A program made the position numbers and the translations under genes. The notes beneath the pieces are model-generated. The model saw only the letters and a list, made by a program, of their open reading frames with translations. It was not told where the DNA came from and did no database searches. From Yersinia canariae (GTDB lineage Bacteria > Pseudomonadota > Gammaproteobacteria > Enterobacterales > Enterobacteriaceae), in contig NZ_CP043727.1 of the NCBI RefSeq assembly GCF_009831415.1, positions 2,108,001-2,172,000 of the forward strand: a stretch of 64,000 bases of DNA. Reading direction: 5' to 3'. Of the stretch, positions 29,692 through 40,141 are shown piece by piece. Each line of letters begins with the position of its first letter. The stretch's first letter is position 1.

Positions 29692-29701
29692 GTCAGAATT
29701 G

Positions 29702-29726
29702 AAGAGGGAGCTTGTCTCCCTCTTTT
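29702..29726 (+). terminator. Rho-independent terminator after rplT
   Basis: AAGAGGGA and TCCCTCTT form a stem with a short loop and T-run, ten bases after the rplT stop. It separates the ribosomal genes from the phe attenuator transcript. Confidence 0.85.
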
Positions 29727-29759
29727 AATCTTTAGCTTATTAGTAAAAAGGTCATTGTT

Positions 29760-29807
29760 ATGATGCATACAGTTACTTTTCGCTTCTTTTTTTACTTTAG
29801 CGCCTGA
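29760..29807 (+). CDS. pheM: pheST operon leader peptide PheM
   Basis: 15-codon reading frame MMHTVTFRFFFYFSA with five phenylalanines, the last residues nearly identical to E. coli PheM (FRFFFYFS). AAAAGG precedes the start. Ribosome stalling on the Phe codons when charged tRNA-Phe is short would allow transcription through the attenuator at 29853-29879. Confidence 0.9.
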   Translation: MMHTVTFRFFFYFSA

Positions 29808-29852
29808 TTCCAAGAGGCTTGCGCGTAAGAATAGAAACGAAAAATAACGCCT

Positions 29853-29879
29853 AAGCCTCCCATTGTGGAGGCTTTTTTG
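29853..29879 (+). terminator. phe attenuator terminator
   Basis: AAGCCTCC/GGAGGCTT stem with a six-base loop followed by T5, 45 bases after pheM. Position and structure match a transcription attenuator for pheST. Confidence 0.88.
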
Positions 29880-29990
29880 TTTTTACTCTACACCATTTAT
29901 GGTGATGAGAGTGAGGGTATCGCGAATAAGGTATCTTGCTGATTTTGTGCGAAAATTTATTCAGGTCATCGAATTTTAACTAATTACATG

Positions 29991-31115
<1,125 letters not shown>

Positions 31116-31129
31116 GGCGGGAATATCTC

Positions 31130-33517
31130 ATGAAATTCAGTGAACTTTGGTTACGCGAATGGGTAAACCCAACCATTAGCAGTGATGATTTAGCGCATCA
31201 AATTACCATGGCCGGTTTAGAAGTTGATGGTGTAGATGCCGTCGCTGGCGAATTTAATGGTGTCGTTATTGGTCATGTTGTGGAATGTGGTCAGCATCCG
31301 AACGCAGATAAATTGCGGGTAACCAAAATTGATGTGGGCGGTGACCGCTTGCTCGATATTGTTTGTGGTGCGCCTAACTGCCGTCAGGGGCTGAAAGTTG
31401 CGGTGGCTACTGTCGGCGCGGTGCTGCCAGGTGATTTCAAAATTAAAGCGGCTAAACTGCGTGGTGAGCCATCTGAGGGCATGTTGTGCTCTTTCTCAGA
31501 ACTGGCTATTTCAGAAGATCACGACGGTATTATTGAGCTACCTGCTGATGCGCCGATTGGTGTTGATGTGCGGGAATACCTGAGTCTGGATGACAAAACT
31601 ATCGAAATCAGTGTCACGCCTAACCGTGCGGATTGCTTGGGTATTATTGGTGTAGCACGTGATGTCGCGGTTCTGAATCAGCTGCCATTAACTGAGCCTG
31701 ATATGAGCCCGGTGGCACCGTCTATCAATGACAGCTTCCCAATTCGAGTTGATGCTCCACAAGCTTGCCCACGTTATTTGGGCCGTGTTGTGAAGGGGAT
31801 TAATGTTAAAGCGGCCACACCATTGTGGATGCGCGAGAAATTACGCCGCTGTGGTATTCGTTCAATTGATCCTGTTGTTGATGTCACTAACTTCGTTCTG
31901 TTGGAGTTGGGGCAACCGATGCATGCGTTTGATTTGGACCACATTGAGGGCGGGATCGTTGTTCGTCTGGCATCTGAAGGTGAGGAGTTAACGTTACTGG
32001 ATGGCGCAAAAGCCAAATTGAATGCAGACACTTTGGTCATCGCCGATCAGCAGAAACCTTTGGCAATGGCGGGCATTTTCGGCGGCGAGCATTCAGGTGT
32101 TAATGAAGAAACTCGCAATGTATTGCTGGAGTCTGCATTCTTTAGCCCATTGTCAATTACTGGTCGTGCGCGTCGCCATGGTCTGCACACGGATGCTTCC
32201 CATCGTTATGAGCGCGGTGTTGACCCTGCATTGCAGCACAAGGCGATTGAGCGTGCTACACGCCTGCTGATTGATATCTGTGGCGGTGAAGCTGGCCCTG
32301 TTATTGATGTCACGGCGCCGGAAGAATTACCAAAACGCGCCACTATTACATTACGCCGTGAAAAACTGGATCGTTTGCTCGGTCATCATGTCGCTTCCGA
32401 GCAGGTCAGCGACATTCTGAGCCGCTTGGGTTGCCAGGTGACGCAGCAGGGTGCTGATTGGAAAGCCGTGGCACCAAGCTGGCGTTTCGATATGGAAATC
32501 GAAGAAGATTTAGTGGAAGAAGTTGCGCGTATTTATGGGTATAACAATATTCCAGACGTGCCTATTAAAGCTGATTTGGTGATGACAAAACATCGCGAAG
32601 CGAACTTGTCTCTCAAGCGTGTCAAAACAGCTTTGGTCGATCATGGCTATCAGGAAGCAATTACTTACAGTTTTGTTGACCCTAAAGTACAAGCGTTACT
32701 GCATCCACAACAAGACGCATTAATTTTGCCAAATCCAATCTCTGTTGAGATGTCTGCGATGCGCTTGTCATTATTGACAGGTTTGCTGTCCGCAGTGGTT
32801 TATAACCAGAACCGTCAGCAATCGCGCTTACGTTTATTTGAAAGTGGTCTGCGCTTTGTGCCTGATAGTAATGCAGATCTTGGTGTTCGGCAGGACGTAA
32901 TGCTGGCTGCTGTTATCGCGGGTCACCGTTATGATGAACATTGGGATCTGGCGCGTCAGCCAATCGACTTCTATGATTTGAAGGGTGATCTGGAAGCAAT
33001 TCTGGAACTTACCGGCAAATTATCTGATGTTCAGTTCCGCGCAGAAGCTCATCCTGCACTGCATCCTGGGCAGAGTGCTGCAATTTATTTATCAGGCGAA
33101 CACATTGGTTTCATTGGTGTAGTTCATCCTGAACTGGAACGTAAGCTGAGTTTGAATGGTCGCACTGTGGTGTTTGAAGTGCAGTGGAACAAGCTTGCAG
33201 ACCGCGCTGTGCCTCAGGCCAGCGAGATTTCGCGCTTCCCAGCAAACCGTCGTGATATCGCTGTTGTGGTGGCTGAAAACGTTCCCGCAGAAGATATTTT
33301 GGCGGAGTGTAAGAAAGTTGGCGCAAATCAGGTAGTTGGCGTAAACTTGTTTGATGTGTATCGTGGCAAGGGCGTAGCAGAAGGTTATAAGAGTCTGGCT
33401 ATTAGTCTGGTGTTGCAGGATACCGCACGTACACTGGAAGAAGAGGAGATCGCCGCTACTGTCGCAAGATGTGTAGAGGCGTTAAAACAGCGATTCCAAG
33501 CATCCTTGAGGGATTGA
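31130..33517 (+). CDS. pheT: Phenylalanyl-tRNA synthetase beta subunit
   Basis: 795 residues. Order: tRNA-binding EMAP-like domain (about 40-150), B3/B4 editing domain, B5 domain, pseudo-catalytic core and C-terminal anticodon-binding FDX-ACB domain ([14 protein letters not shown] onwards). Starts 15 bp after pheS with GGCGGGA as ribosome site. Confidence 0.98.
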
Positions 33518-33521
33518 ACCT

Positions 33522-33818
33522 ATGGCGCTTACTAAAGCTGAAATGTCAGAACATCTGTTTGAAAAGCTTGGGCTTAGCAAACGTGATGCAAAAGATCTGG
33601 TTGAGTTATTCTTTGAAGAAGTACGTCGTGCTCTTGAGAATGGCGAACAGGTCAAACTGTCTGGCTTTGGCAATTTTGATCTGAGAGATAAGAACCAACG
33701 TCCGGGCCGTAATCCGAAGACGGGTGAGGACATTCCTATTACGGCGCGCCGTGTGGTGACTTTCCGTCCAGGGCAAAAGCTAAAAAGCCGGGTAGAGAGT
33801 GCCACTCCAAAAGAGTGA
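33522..33818 (+). CDS. ihfA: Integration host factor alpha subunit
   Basis: 98-residue nucleoid protein that bends DNA as a heterodimer with IhfB. HU-fold with the DNA-arm sequence [14 protein letters not shown] and [18 protein letters not shown] at the C-terminus. Four bases separate it from the pheT stop. A strong terminator follows. Confidence 0.98.
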
Positions 33819-33832
33819 TTTTTTCCCGAAAC

Positions 33833-33857
33833 AAAAGGCCGCGCAAGCGGCCTTTTT
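33833..33857 (+). terminator. Rho-independent terminator after ihfA
   Basis: GGCCGC, loop GCAA, GCGGCC flanked by AAAA upstream and TTTTT downstream, 15 bp after ihfA. Confidence 0.92.
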
Positions 33858-33859
33858 CT

Positions 33860-34169
33860 TGCCTCCGAGTTAGGGACAAGAGAGTTGATATATTCGGGCT
33901 TAACTTACCTCGGTCATGTGATGAGAGACACGGGTATTGCTATAATTTAATATCTCAGCAATGGGTGGGAGCATACAATGAGATAGGCTATTAAATTCAA
34001 TGGTGCTAATGATGTTCAGTTTTCAATCTGCAATAATAAAAATCATGCTGAATGTGAATGAGGGTGTTTTTAATAAAACAGCCTGACTCACGCTCAATTA
34101 TTCAATAATAAAAATTGGATTTTCTTATTGAAAATTAATTTTAATCTATCTGGCTGTTATGGTCTTTAA
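33860..34169. other. Non-coding region with an extended -10 promoter-like element
   Basis: TGCTATAAT at 33939-33947 on the plus strand is an excellent extended -10, but no reading frame with a ribosome site follows and no clear terminator closes a small RNA. Otherwise AT-rich, with nothing else recognised. Confidence 0.35.
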
Positions 34170-34307
34170 TTAATAATGATTATTGTAATGCATGTGAGGC
34201 CCACCCCCACCATGTCCACCACCGCCACCATGTGGCGGGAAGAGACAGCAAGCCGAAAGCATAGAACTCAATAAGAGCACGCTCAACATTAATGTGATAT
34301 GTCGCAT
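34170..34307 (-). CDS. Tiny Gly/His-rich lipoprotein
   Basis: 45-codon frame. Residues 1-18 are a lipoprotein signal (MRHITLMLSVLLLSSM) with lipobox LSAC, lipidated Cys20. The mature part is CCLFPPH, a glycine/histidine stretch (HGGGGGHGGGGPH) and MHYNNHY, with seven histidines in 25 residues, suggesting metal binding or surface association. The ribosome site is weak (TGAGAT). Divergent from a DUF2502 gene that is also small and secreted. Not recognised as a known family member. Confidence 0.62.
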   Translation of the reverse strand: MRHITLMLSVLLLSSMLSACCLFPPHGGGGGHGGGGPHMHYNNHY

Positions 34308-34561
34308 TATATTTATCTCACAGTTTAATCAGAGGATTGAAACAAGAAAAGCGATTCTAATACAATATAAAATTAGTGATTGTCAGTTGTGTGTTAAGAA
34401 GTGTTAGAAACGGTAGGGAATAAAAATATGCGACATGAAATGATTGTATGAATTTAGTAAGCAGTATGCAATGAAATCGAAAATGGGAAATTGTCCGATA
34501 GATGGAATTTATTTTCGCTGATATAAATTTATCAACTGTTAAATAATATATTCGGATTGAT

Positions 34562-34975
34562 ATGAAAAAATATCTGCTATTACTGGGCGTCCTGTCATTA
34601 ATGCCCCTGGTCGCGCAGGCTGATGTATCACTGGACATCAATATACCCGGAGTCAGTTTGCATTTAGGTGACCAGGATAACCGTGGTTATTACTGGGATG
34701 GTTATGATTGGCGTCCACCACAATGGTGGCATGAGCACCGTGGCGGTCATATCGGCGATCGCAATGAACGCGGTTATTATTGGGATGGCGGGCGTTGGCA
34801 GCACCCACCTATGGGTGATGGACATAATCCTTTCCGCGGGCAGGATCATGGAGGCCAAGAGCATAATTCTCGTGGCCCCAGTGGCAATCAGCCGCAATAT
34901 AATGAAAATAATGGGCATAACCCAGCAGGAAATAATGGGCCAGACAACAGGGGTAAGCCGGGGGGGCGCAAATAA
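34562..34975 (+). CDS. Secreted DUF2502 (YpeC-like) protein, frame broken near a G7 tract
   Basis: As read, 137 residues: signal peptide ending VAQA (about 20), then DINIPGVSLHLGDQDNRGYYWDGYDW, a repeat of (N/E)RGYYWDG typical of DUF2502, and a Gly/Asn/His-rich tail ending KPGGRK. The stop comes just after seven G at 34960-34966. One base fewer would continue in frame for 27 more codons of the same composition (ANNPGGQNNNGGQGHQQVY...) to a stop at 35052-35054, directly before the terminator. Function of the family is unknown. Confidence 0.8.
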   Translation: MKKYLLLLGVLSLMPLVAQADVSLDINIPGVSLHLGDQDNRGYYWDGYDWRPPQWWHEHRGGHIGDRNERGYYWDGGRWQHPPMGDGHNPFRGQDHGGQEHNSRGPSGNQPQYNENNGHNPAGNNGPDNRGKPGGRK

Positions 34976-35068
34976 CCCCGGTGGTCAGAATAATAATGGT
35001 GGCCAAGGTCATCAGCAGGTCTACCCGCAGCAAAATAATGGCAATCGCCGATAATCAATAAAAGGCAG

Positions 35069-35112
35069 CGCTAACGTTGCCACTGGAATCAGTGGGCAAC
35101 GTTAGCGTTTTC
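35069..35112 (+). terminator. Strong terminator after the DUF2502 gene
   Basis: CGCTAACGTTGCCACTG, loop GAAT, CAGTGGGCAACGTTAGCG form a 17-bp stem with one bulged G, followed by TTTTC. It begins 15 bp after the stop of the alternative (frameshifted) reading frame. Confidence 0.88.
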
Positions 35113-35254
35113 TTGCAATAAAAAGTCATATTCTTCATGCAAAACTTCCCCTCATCCGCTTAACCCCCTACTATCAGTGCCTAACAATGAATATCAAACT
35201 TTGATACTTATCAGCGCTCTTCAGGTAAGTCCTGAGGCAATGACCGAGGATGTC

Positions 35255-36262
35255 ATGCAGACCAGTCAGTTATTTACCGCACTTCAACAGCGGCAACAAC
35301 AACGTGATCACCGATATCTCAAAGGGCTGGTGGTTATATTATTTTTCGCGTTGCTCATTAGCTTGTGTGTTGGTGATATTTGGATTTGGCCGACTCAATG
35401 GTTTAGCGAAACCGGACAATTGTTTGTTTGGCAGTTGCGTTTGCCTCGAGCATTGGCGGTGATGATGGTAGGGGCAAGCCTTGCGGTATCGGGTGCCGTG
35501 ATGCAGGCATTGTTTGAGAATCCATTAGCCGAACCCGGCTTGTTAGGTGTAGCAAATGGTGCCGGTGTTGCATTGGTCATGGCTGTTTTGCTCGGGCACG
35601 GGTTGCTGCCCATCTGGTTTTTAAGTGCTTGCGCAATTGCGGGAGCCTTATTTATGACGGTGCTGCTGTTGAGTTTTGCCCGCCGACGTTTATTAACCAA
35701 TGCCCGTTTGTTGTTAGTCGGCGTCGCTTTAGGGATCGTTTGCAGCGCTATTATGACGTGGGCCGTCTATTTCAGTACCAGCCTGGATTTACGCCAGCTA
35801 ATGTATTGGATGATGGGGGGATTCAGCGGTATTGACTGGCGACAGCAGGGGTTAGTGCTCGCTTTGGCCCCCATTGTTTTCTGGCTTTGCTGCCAAGGGC
35901 ATGTCCTTAATTTTATGTCACTTGGTGAGCAGCAAGCTCAGCAATTAGGCATTTCTCTTCATCTATGGAGAAACTTATTAGTGCTCGCTATTGGGCTATT
36001 AGTGGGTATTAGTGTGGCGCTGGCTGGTGTTATCAGTTTTATTGGTTTGGTCATTCCGCATATTTTACGTTTGACGGGGTTGACCGATCAGCGCCGATTA
36101 TTGGCAGGGTGCGCACTGGCAGGGGGCGGAATACTGTTATTCGCTGATGTTGTCGCACGTATTGCCTTATTCTCGGCAGAATTGCCTATTGGGGTAGTGA
36201 CAGCAACCTTGGGGGCGCCATTATTTATCTGGTTGCTGACACGTGTTAAAAGTGTAAAGTGA
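35255..36262 (+). CDS. btuC: Vitamin B12 ABC importer permease BtuC
   Basis: Inner-membrane permease of 335 residues with ten hydrophobic segments; imports cobalamin from periplasmic BtuF. The family motif [12 protein letters not shown] lies near 265 and [15 protein letters not shown] near 90. The frame is open from 35177, but the ATG at 35255 (MQTSQLF) has GAGGA just upstream and gives the usual length. First gene of btuC-btuE-btuD. The B12 link fits the cobalamin-dependent mutase at 14-16 kb. Confidence 0.94.
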   Translation: MQTSQLFTALQQRQQQRDHRYLKGLVVILFFALLISLCVGDIWIWPTQWFSETGQLFVWQLRLPRALAVMMVGASLAVSGAVMQALFENPLAEPGLLGVANGAGVALVMAVLLGHGLLPIWFLSACAIAGALFMTVLLLSFARRRLLTNARLLLVGVALGIVCSAIMTWAVYFSTSLDLRQLMYWMMGGFSGIDWRQQGLVLALAPIVFWLCCQGHVLNFMSLGEQQAQQLGISLHLWRNLLVLAIGLLVGISVALAGVISFIGLVIPHILRLTGLTDQRRLLAGCALAGGGILLFADVVARIALFSAELPIGVVTATLGAPLFIWLLTRVKSVK

Positions 36263-36331
36263 TTTTCCTTACACGGGTTAATGTTCCGGTAGGTTCACCT
36301 GTTTATCATTGCTGAAATAAGGACTCCCCTG

Positions 36332-36886
36332 ATGAGTGATTCAATTTATTCCATCCCAGTAAAAACGATTGAAAGCCAATCAGTTAAACTGGAAAAGTAT
36401 AAAGGTTCAGTTTTGCTCGTGGTTAATGTGGCTTCCCAATGTGGTTTAACCCAGCAATATGAAGGTTTAGAAAGGCTCTATAAAACATATCAGCAGCAGG
36501 GCTTTGAGGTGTTGGGTTTTCCAAGCAATGAGTTTGCGGGGCAAGAGCCGGGGAGTGATGAAGACATTCAGGCATTCTGCCGCGGTACTTTTGGTATTGA
36601 TTTTCCGATGTTCAGCAAAATTGAAGTCAATGGCCCGCAGCGGCATCCTTTATATCAGCAACTGATCGCGGCGAAACCTGTTGCTGTAAAACCTGAAGGT
36701 AGTGAGTTTTATCAGCGTTTGGCGAGCAAAGGGCGTGAGCCAAAGCAGGCCGGTGACATTCTGTGGAATTTTGAAAAATTCTTGATTGGTCGCGATGGTG
36801 TAGTACTTGAGCGTTTTGCTCCTGATATGACGCCAGAAGATCCCATTTTGATCAATGCGATTACTCGCGCATTGGCTGCTCACTAA
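36332..36886 (+). CDS. btuE: Glutathione/thioredoxin peroxidase BtuE
   Basis: Glutathione peroxidase family, 184 residues, reducing peroxides; not needed for B12 uptake despite its place between btuC and btuD. Catalytic cysteine in NVASQCGLTQQY (about 36), Gln in GFPSNEFAGQEPG (about 72) and WNFEKFLI near 150. Cysteine rather than selenocysteine. Contains a 20-residue longer mid-region than short bacterial peroxidases. Confidence 0.93.
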   Translation: MSDSIYSIPVKTIESQSVKLEKYKGSVLLVVNVASQCGLTQQYEGLERLYKTYQQQGFEVLGFPSNEFAGQEPGSDEDIQAFCRGTFGIDFPMFSKIEVNGPQRHPLYQQLIAAKPVAVKPEGSEFYQRLASKGREPKQAGDILWNFEKFLIGRDGVVLERFAPDMTPEDPILINAITRALAAH

Positions 36887-36910
36887 TTTACGGATGAAAG
36901 ATTTATTTTG

Positions 36911-37669
36911 ATGTTATTGCAACTCAGCAAAGTCAGTGTAGATACACGTCTTGCTCCTTTTTCTGCGCAAGTCGCTGCTGGGTTGCAAACGCATGTGATA
37001 GGCCCAAATGGGGCAGGGAAGAGCACCTTGCTGGCCGCATTGGCCGGATTATTACCCTCGGCAGGGGCCGTTACACTCGAGGGGACGCCGCTATCTTTCT
37101 ATTCGGGGCACGATTTAGCTCGCCGGCGGGCTTATTTATCTCAACAGCAATCGGCTTTGACCATGATGCCGGTCTTCCAATACCTTTCTCTTTATCAACC
37201 CACCGCTGCACCTTCGGACGCCATCGCGGTGACGATTGGCTATCTCTGTGAAAGATTACGATTAACGGACAAATTGCCCCGTATGTTGTCACAACTTTCG
37301 GGCGGAGAGTGGCAGCGAGTTCGGCTGGCGGCTGTTTTTCTGCAAGTGTGGCCCGACGTTAATCCGGAGAGTAAATTGTTGTTACTTGATGAGCCATACA
37401 CTGGCCTTGATGTCGCGCAAAAAGTGGCGCTGGACAGTTTGTTACGCGAGTTTTGTGCGGCGGGTCGTAGTGTAATAATGAGTGTTCATGACCTTAACCA
37501 CACTTTACAACAGGCCGATCAGGTTTGGTTAATGGCGCGTGGCCATGTTCTTGCTCAAGGGGTAACCCAACAGGTAATGCAAACAAGTATTCTCTCAGAG
37601 GTCTTTGAAGTTGATTTTCAAATACACAGCTTTAATCAACAAAACTGGATTATTACACAAGGCTTTTAA
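36911..37669 (+). CDS. btuD: Vitamin B12 ABC importer ATPase BtuD
   Basis: 252-residue ATPase of the BtuCD transporter. P-loop GPNGAGKST at about 33, signature LSGGEWQRVRLAAV at about 127, Walker B LLLLDEPYTGLD and switch SVHDLNH. The ATG at 36911 (MLLQLSKV) is preferred over the TTG one codon earlier. Starts 24 bp after btuE. Confidence 0.94.
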   Translation: MLLQLSKVSVDTRLAPFSAQVAAGLQTHVIGPNGAGKSTLLAALAGLLPSAGAVTLEGTPLSFYSGHDLARRRAYLSQQQSALTMMPVFQYLSLYQPTAAPSDAIAVTIGYLCERLRLTDKLPRMLSQLSGGEWQRVRLAAVFLQVWPDVNPESKLLLLDEPYTGLDVAQKVALDSLLREFCAAGRSVIMSVHDLNHTLQQADQVWLMARGHVLAQGVTQQVMQTSILSEVFEVDFQIHSFNQQNWIITQGF

Positions 37670-37880
37670 CCGTAATATTTAGCCATTATTCCTCGTCTAT
37701 TATTCCCAATGACGAAAATTTATCGATAGTTTTTATTTCGGTATTTCATCTCTGATGAAGACAATTAGCGCTGATATTTAATGGTATTAGTGTGTTTTTT
37801 ATACAATTAATAATACCAAAAAACGCTGATGTCAATCTGCAACAATCCCGCCAAAGACGACCGCAAAAAATAATTCCTAT
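37670..37880. other. Intergenic region between btuD and the arn promoter
   Basis: AT-rich. A weak dyad GGTATTA/TAATACC spans 37779-37818 with a T6 inside the loop and may end btuD transcription. No reading frame was found. Confidence 0.35.
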
Positions 37881-37902
37881 CTTAAGGTTTGTTTAAGGTT
37901 AA
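37881..37902 (+). promoter_or_regulatory. Overlapping PmrA and PhoP boxes of the arn operon
   Basis: CTTAAG-GTTTG-TTTAAG (37881-37897) fits the PmrA pattern YTTAAK-N5-YTTAAK. GGTTTG-TTTAA-GGTTAA (37886-37902) fits the PhoP pattern KGTTTA-N5-KGTTTA with one mismatch per half site. Both lie about 115 bp upstream of arnB. Direct control by both regulators is known for the Yersinia pestis operon; occupancy here is inferred. Confidence 0.75.
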
Positions 37903-38016
37903 TAAACTAGACTCCATATTCAGCCCAGTATGAGCCTATCTGAATAGCGTTTAGTTTTCGTTAACTTATAGGGGAATATAGTTTCCCGAAGTGCCAAGTA
38001 TCCTAGGGATTTATCA

Positions 38017-39165
38017 ATGCAGAATTTTTTGCCTTTTTCTCGTCCAGCAATTGGTACGGACGAAATTAATGCGGTAGTCAAAGTGCTAGGATCCGGCTGG
38101 ATCACTACAGGCCCTCAGAATCAGCAGTTGGAAACCGACTTTTGTGACGCATTTGGCTGCAAACACGCGGTCGCTGTCTGTTCTGCTACGGCAGGTATGC
38201 ATATCACTCTAATGGCGTTAGGGGTTGGCCCCGGTGATGAGGTTATTACGCCATCCCAAACTTGGGTTTCAACCATTAATATGATTGTGTTACTGGGCGC
38301 AGAACCCGTAATGGTTGATATCGACCGTGACACATTAATGGTGAATGCTGCGGATATCGAAGCTGCGATTACGCCCAAAACTAAAGCGATTATTCCCGTG
38401 CATTATGCGGGGGCACCTTGCGACCTTGATGCCTTGCGCCATATTTCCAAGCAATACGGAATTCCATTAATTGAAGATGCAGCCCATGCTGTAGGTACAC
38501 GTTATGGCGATCAATGGGTGGGTGAGCAAGGTACTGCTATCTTCTCTTTCCACGCTATCAAGAATATCACTTGCGCTGAAGGCGGTTTAATCGTAACCGA
38601 TGATGATGAACTGGCAGCCAGAGTGCGGCGGCTCAAGTTTCATGGTTTGGGGGTTGATGCTTTCGATCGTCAGATTCAAGGGCGTAGCCCACAAGCAGAG
38701 GTTGTTGAGCCGGGATATAAATACAACTTATCCGATATTCATGCGGCTATTGCGGTTGTTCAACTCCAGCGTTTAACGGAGATTAATGCTCGCCGCCAGG
38801 CATTGGTTGCCCGCTATCAGCAAGCATTAGCTGACTCGCCGTTACAACCATTAACTGTTCCCGATTACCCCCATCTGCATGCCTGGCATCTTTTTATGGT
38901 GCGTGTTGATAAAGAACGTTGTGGTATTGACCGGGATTTATTGATGGCGCGTCTCAAAGAAGCGGGAATAGGGACTGGCCTGCATTTTCGCGCGGCACAT
39001 ACCCAGAAATATTATCGCGAACGCTATCCATCATTACATTTGCCGAATACCGAGTGGAATTCCGCCAGATTATGCACATTGCCCCTTTTCCCCGACATGC
39101 TAGATAGCGATGTTGACCGGGTAATTGATGCATTAGCAACTATTATAGGGCCGCGCTGTGTCTGA
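38017..39165 (+). CDS. arnB: UDP-4-amino-4-deoxy-L-arabinose aminotransferase ArnB
   Basis: PLP enzyme of 382 residues (DegT/DnrJ/EryC1 family) that forms UDP-L-Ara4N from the ketopentose made by ArnA. The PLP lysine is in [15 protein letters not shown] at about 187. CTAGGG precedes the start. First gene of the seven-gene lipid A modification operon. Its 3' end overlaps arnC by 8 bp. Confidence 0.96.
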   Translation: MQNFLPFSRPAIGTDEINAVVKVLGSGWITTGPQNQQLETDFCDAFGCKHAVAVCSATAGMHITLMALGVGPGDEVITPSQTWVSTINMIVLLGAEPVMVDIDRDTLMVNAADIEAAITPKTKAIIPVHYAGAPCDLDALRHISKQYGIPLIEDAAHAVGTRYGDQWVGEQGTAIFSFHAIKNITCAEGGLIVTDDDELAARVRRLKFHGLGVDAFDRQIQGRSPQAEVVEPGYKYNLSDIHAAIAVVQLQRLTEINARRQALVARYQQALADSPLQPLTVPDYPHLHAWHLFMVRVDKERCGIDRDLLMARLKEAGIGTGLHFRAAHTQKYYRERYPSLHLPNTEWNSARLCTLPLFPDMLDSDVDRVIDALATIIGPRCV

Positions 39166-40141
39166 AAGTGAAGAAATCAAAAAAGTTTCAATCGTCATCC
39201 CTGTCTATAACGAGCAAGAAAGTTTGCCGGCATTAATAGAGCGGACGTCGGCTGCCTGTAAATTGTTGTCCCAAGCTTATGAGATTATTCTTGTTGATGA
39301 TGGGAGCAGTGATAATTCGGCTGAGCTTCTGACGGCGGCGGCAAAGGCGCCGGAAAGCCATATTCTTGCTGTTTTACTTAACCGTAATTATGGGCAGCAC
39401 TCAGCCATTATGGCGGGGTTCAATCAGGTCAGTGGGGATTTAGTCATTACCCTCGATGCTGACCTGCAAAACCCACCGGAGGAGATACCTCGGTTAGTCA
39501 GTGTTGCGCAAGAGGGTTATGACGTCGTGGGGACTGTGCGCGCGAATCGCCAAGATTCTTTGTTCCGCAAAACAGCTTCGCGCATGATCAATATGATGAT
39601 TCAACGTGCCACCGGGAAATCGATGGGCGATTACGGCTGCATGTTACGCGCCTATCGCCGCCATATCGTTGAAGCAATGTTACACTGTCACGAACGCAGT
39701 ACCTTTATCCCCATTCTGGCAAACACATTTGCCCGCCGTACTACTGAAATTACTGTCCATCACGCAGAGCGTGAGTTTGGTGATTCAAAATATAGCCTGA
39801 TGAAGCTCATCAATCTGATGTATGACTTGATCACTTGCCTGACGACAACACCATTACGTTTATTAAGTCTGGTTGGCAGTGTCATTGCACTTTCTGGTTT
39901 CACTCTCGCCGTATTGTTAGTGGTTTTACGCTTGGTATTTGGCCCTGAATGGGCCGGCGGCGGTGTCTTTACCCTATTTGCCGTGTTGTTTATGTTCATT
40001 GGTGCCCAATTTGTTGGTATGGGGTTACTCGGTGAATATATCGGTCGTATTTATAACGATGTGCGTGCGCGCCCGCGTTATTTCATACAGAAAGTGGTCG
40101 GCGCTGAGCAGACCGAAAATAATCAGGAAGTAGAAAAATGA
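39158..40141 (+). CDS. arnC: Undecaprenyl-phosphate Ara4FN transferase ArnC
   Basis: Family 2 glycosyltransferase, 327 residues, linking formylated aminoarabinose to undecaprenyl phosphate on the cytoplasmic face. GTG start at 39158 inside arnB. Catalytic motifs [21 protein letters not shown] and [12 protein letters not shown]; two C-terminal membrane segments at about 235-295. Overlaps arnA by 4 bp. Confidence 0.96.
   Translation: MSESEEIKKVSIVIPVYNEQESLPALIERTSAACKLLSQAYEIILVDDGSSDNSAELLTAAAKAPESHILAVLLNRNYGQHSAIMAGFNQVSGDLVITLDADLQNPPEEIPRLVSVAQEGYDVVGTVRANRQDSLFRKTASRMINMMIQRATGKSMGDYGCMLRAYRRHIVEAMLHCHERSTFIPILANTFARRTTEITVHHAEREFGDSKYSLMKLINLMYDLITCLTTTPLRLLSLVGSVIALSGFTLAVLLVVLRLVFGPEWAGGGVFTLFAVLFMFIGAQFVGMGLLGEYIGRIYNDVRARPRYFIQKVVGAEQTENNQEVEK

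Noticed and set aside
34668..34960. Frame overlapping the DUF2502 gene in another phase
   Set aside because: Upstream of the G7 tract it is a shadow frame; only its part after the tract is discussed as the likely original C-terminus.
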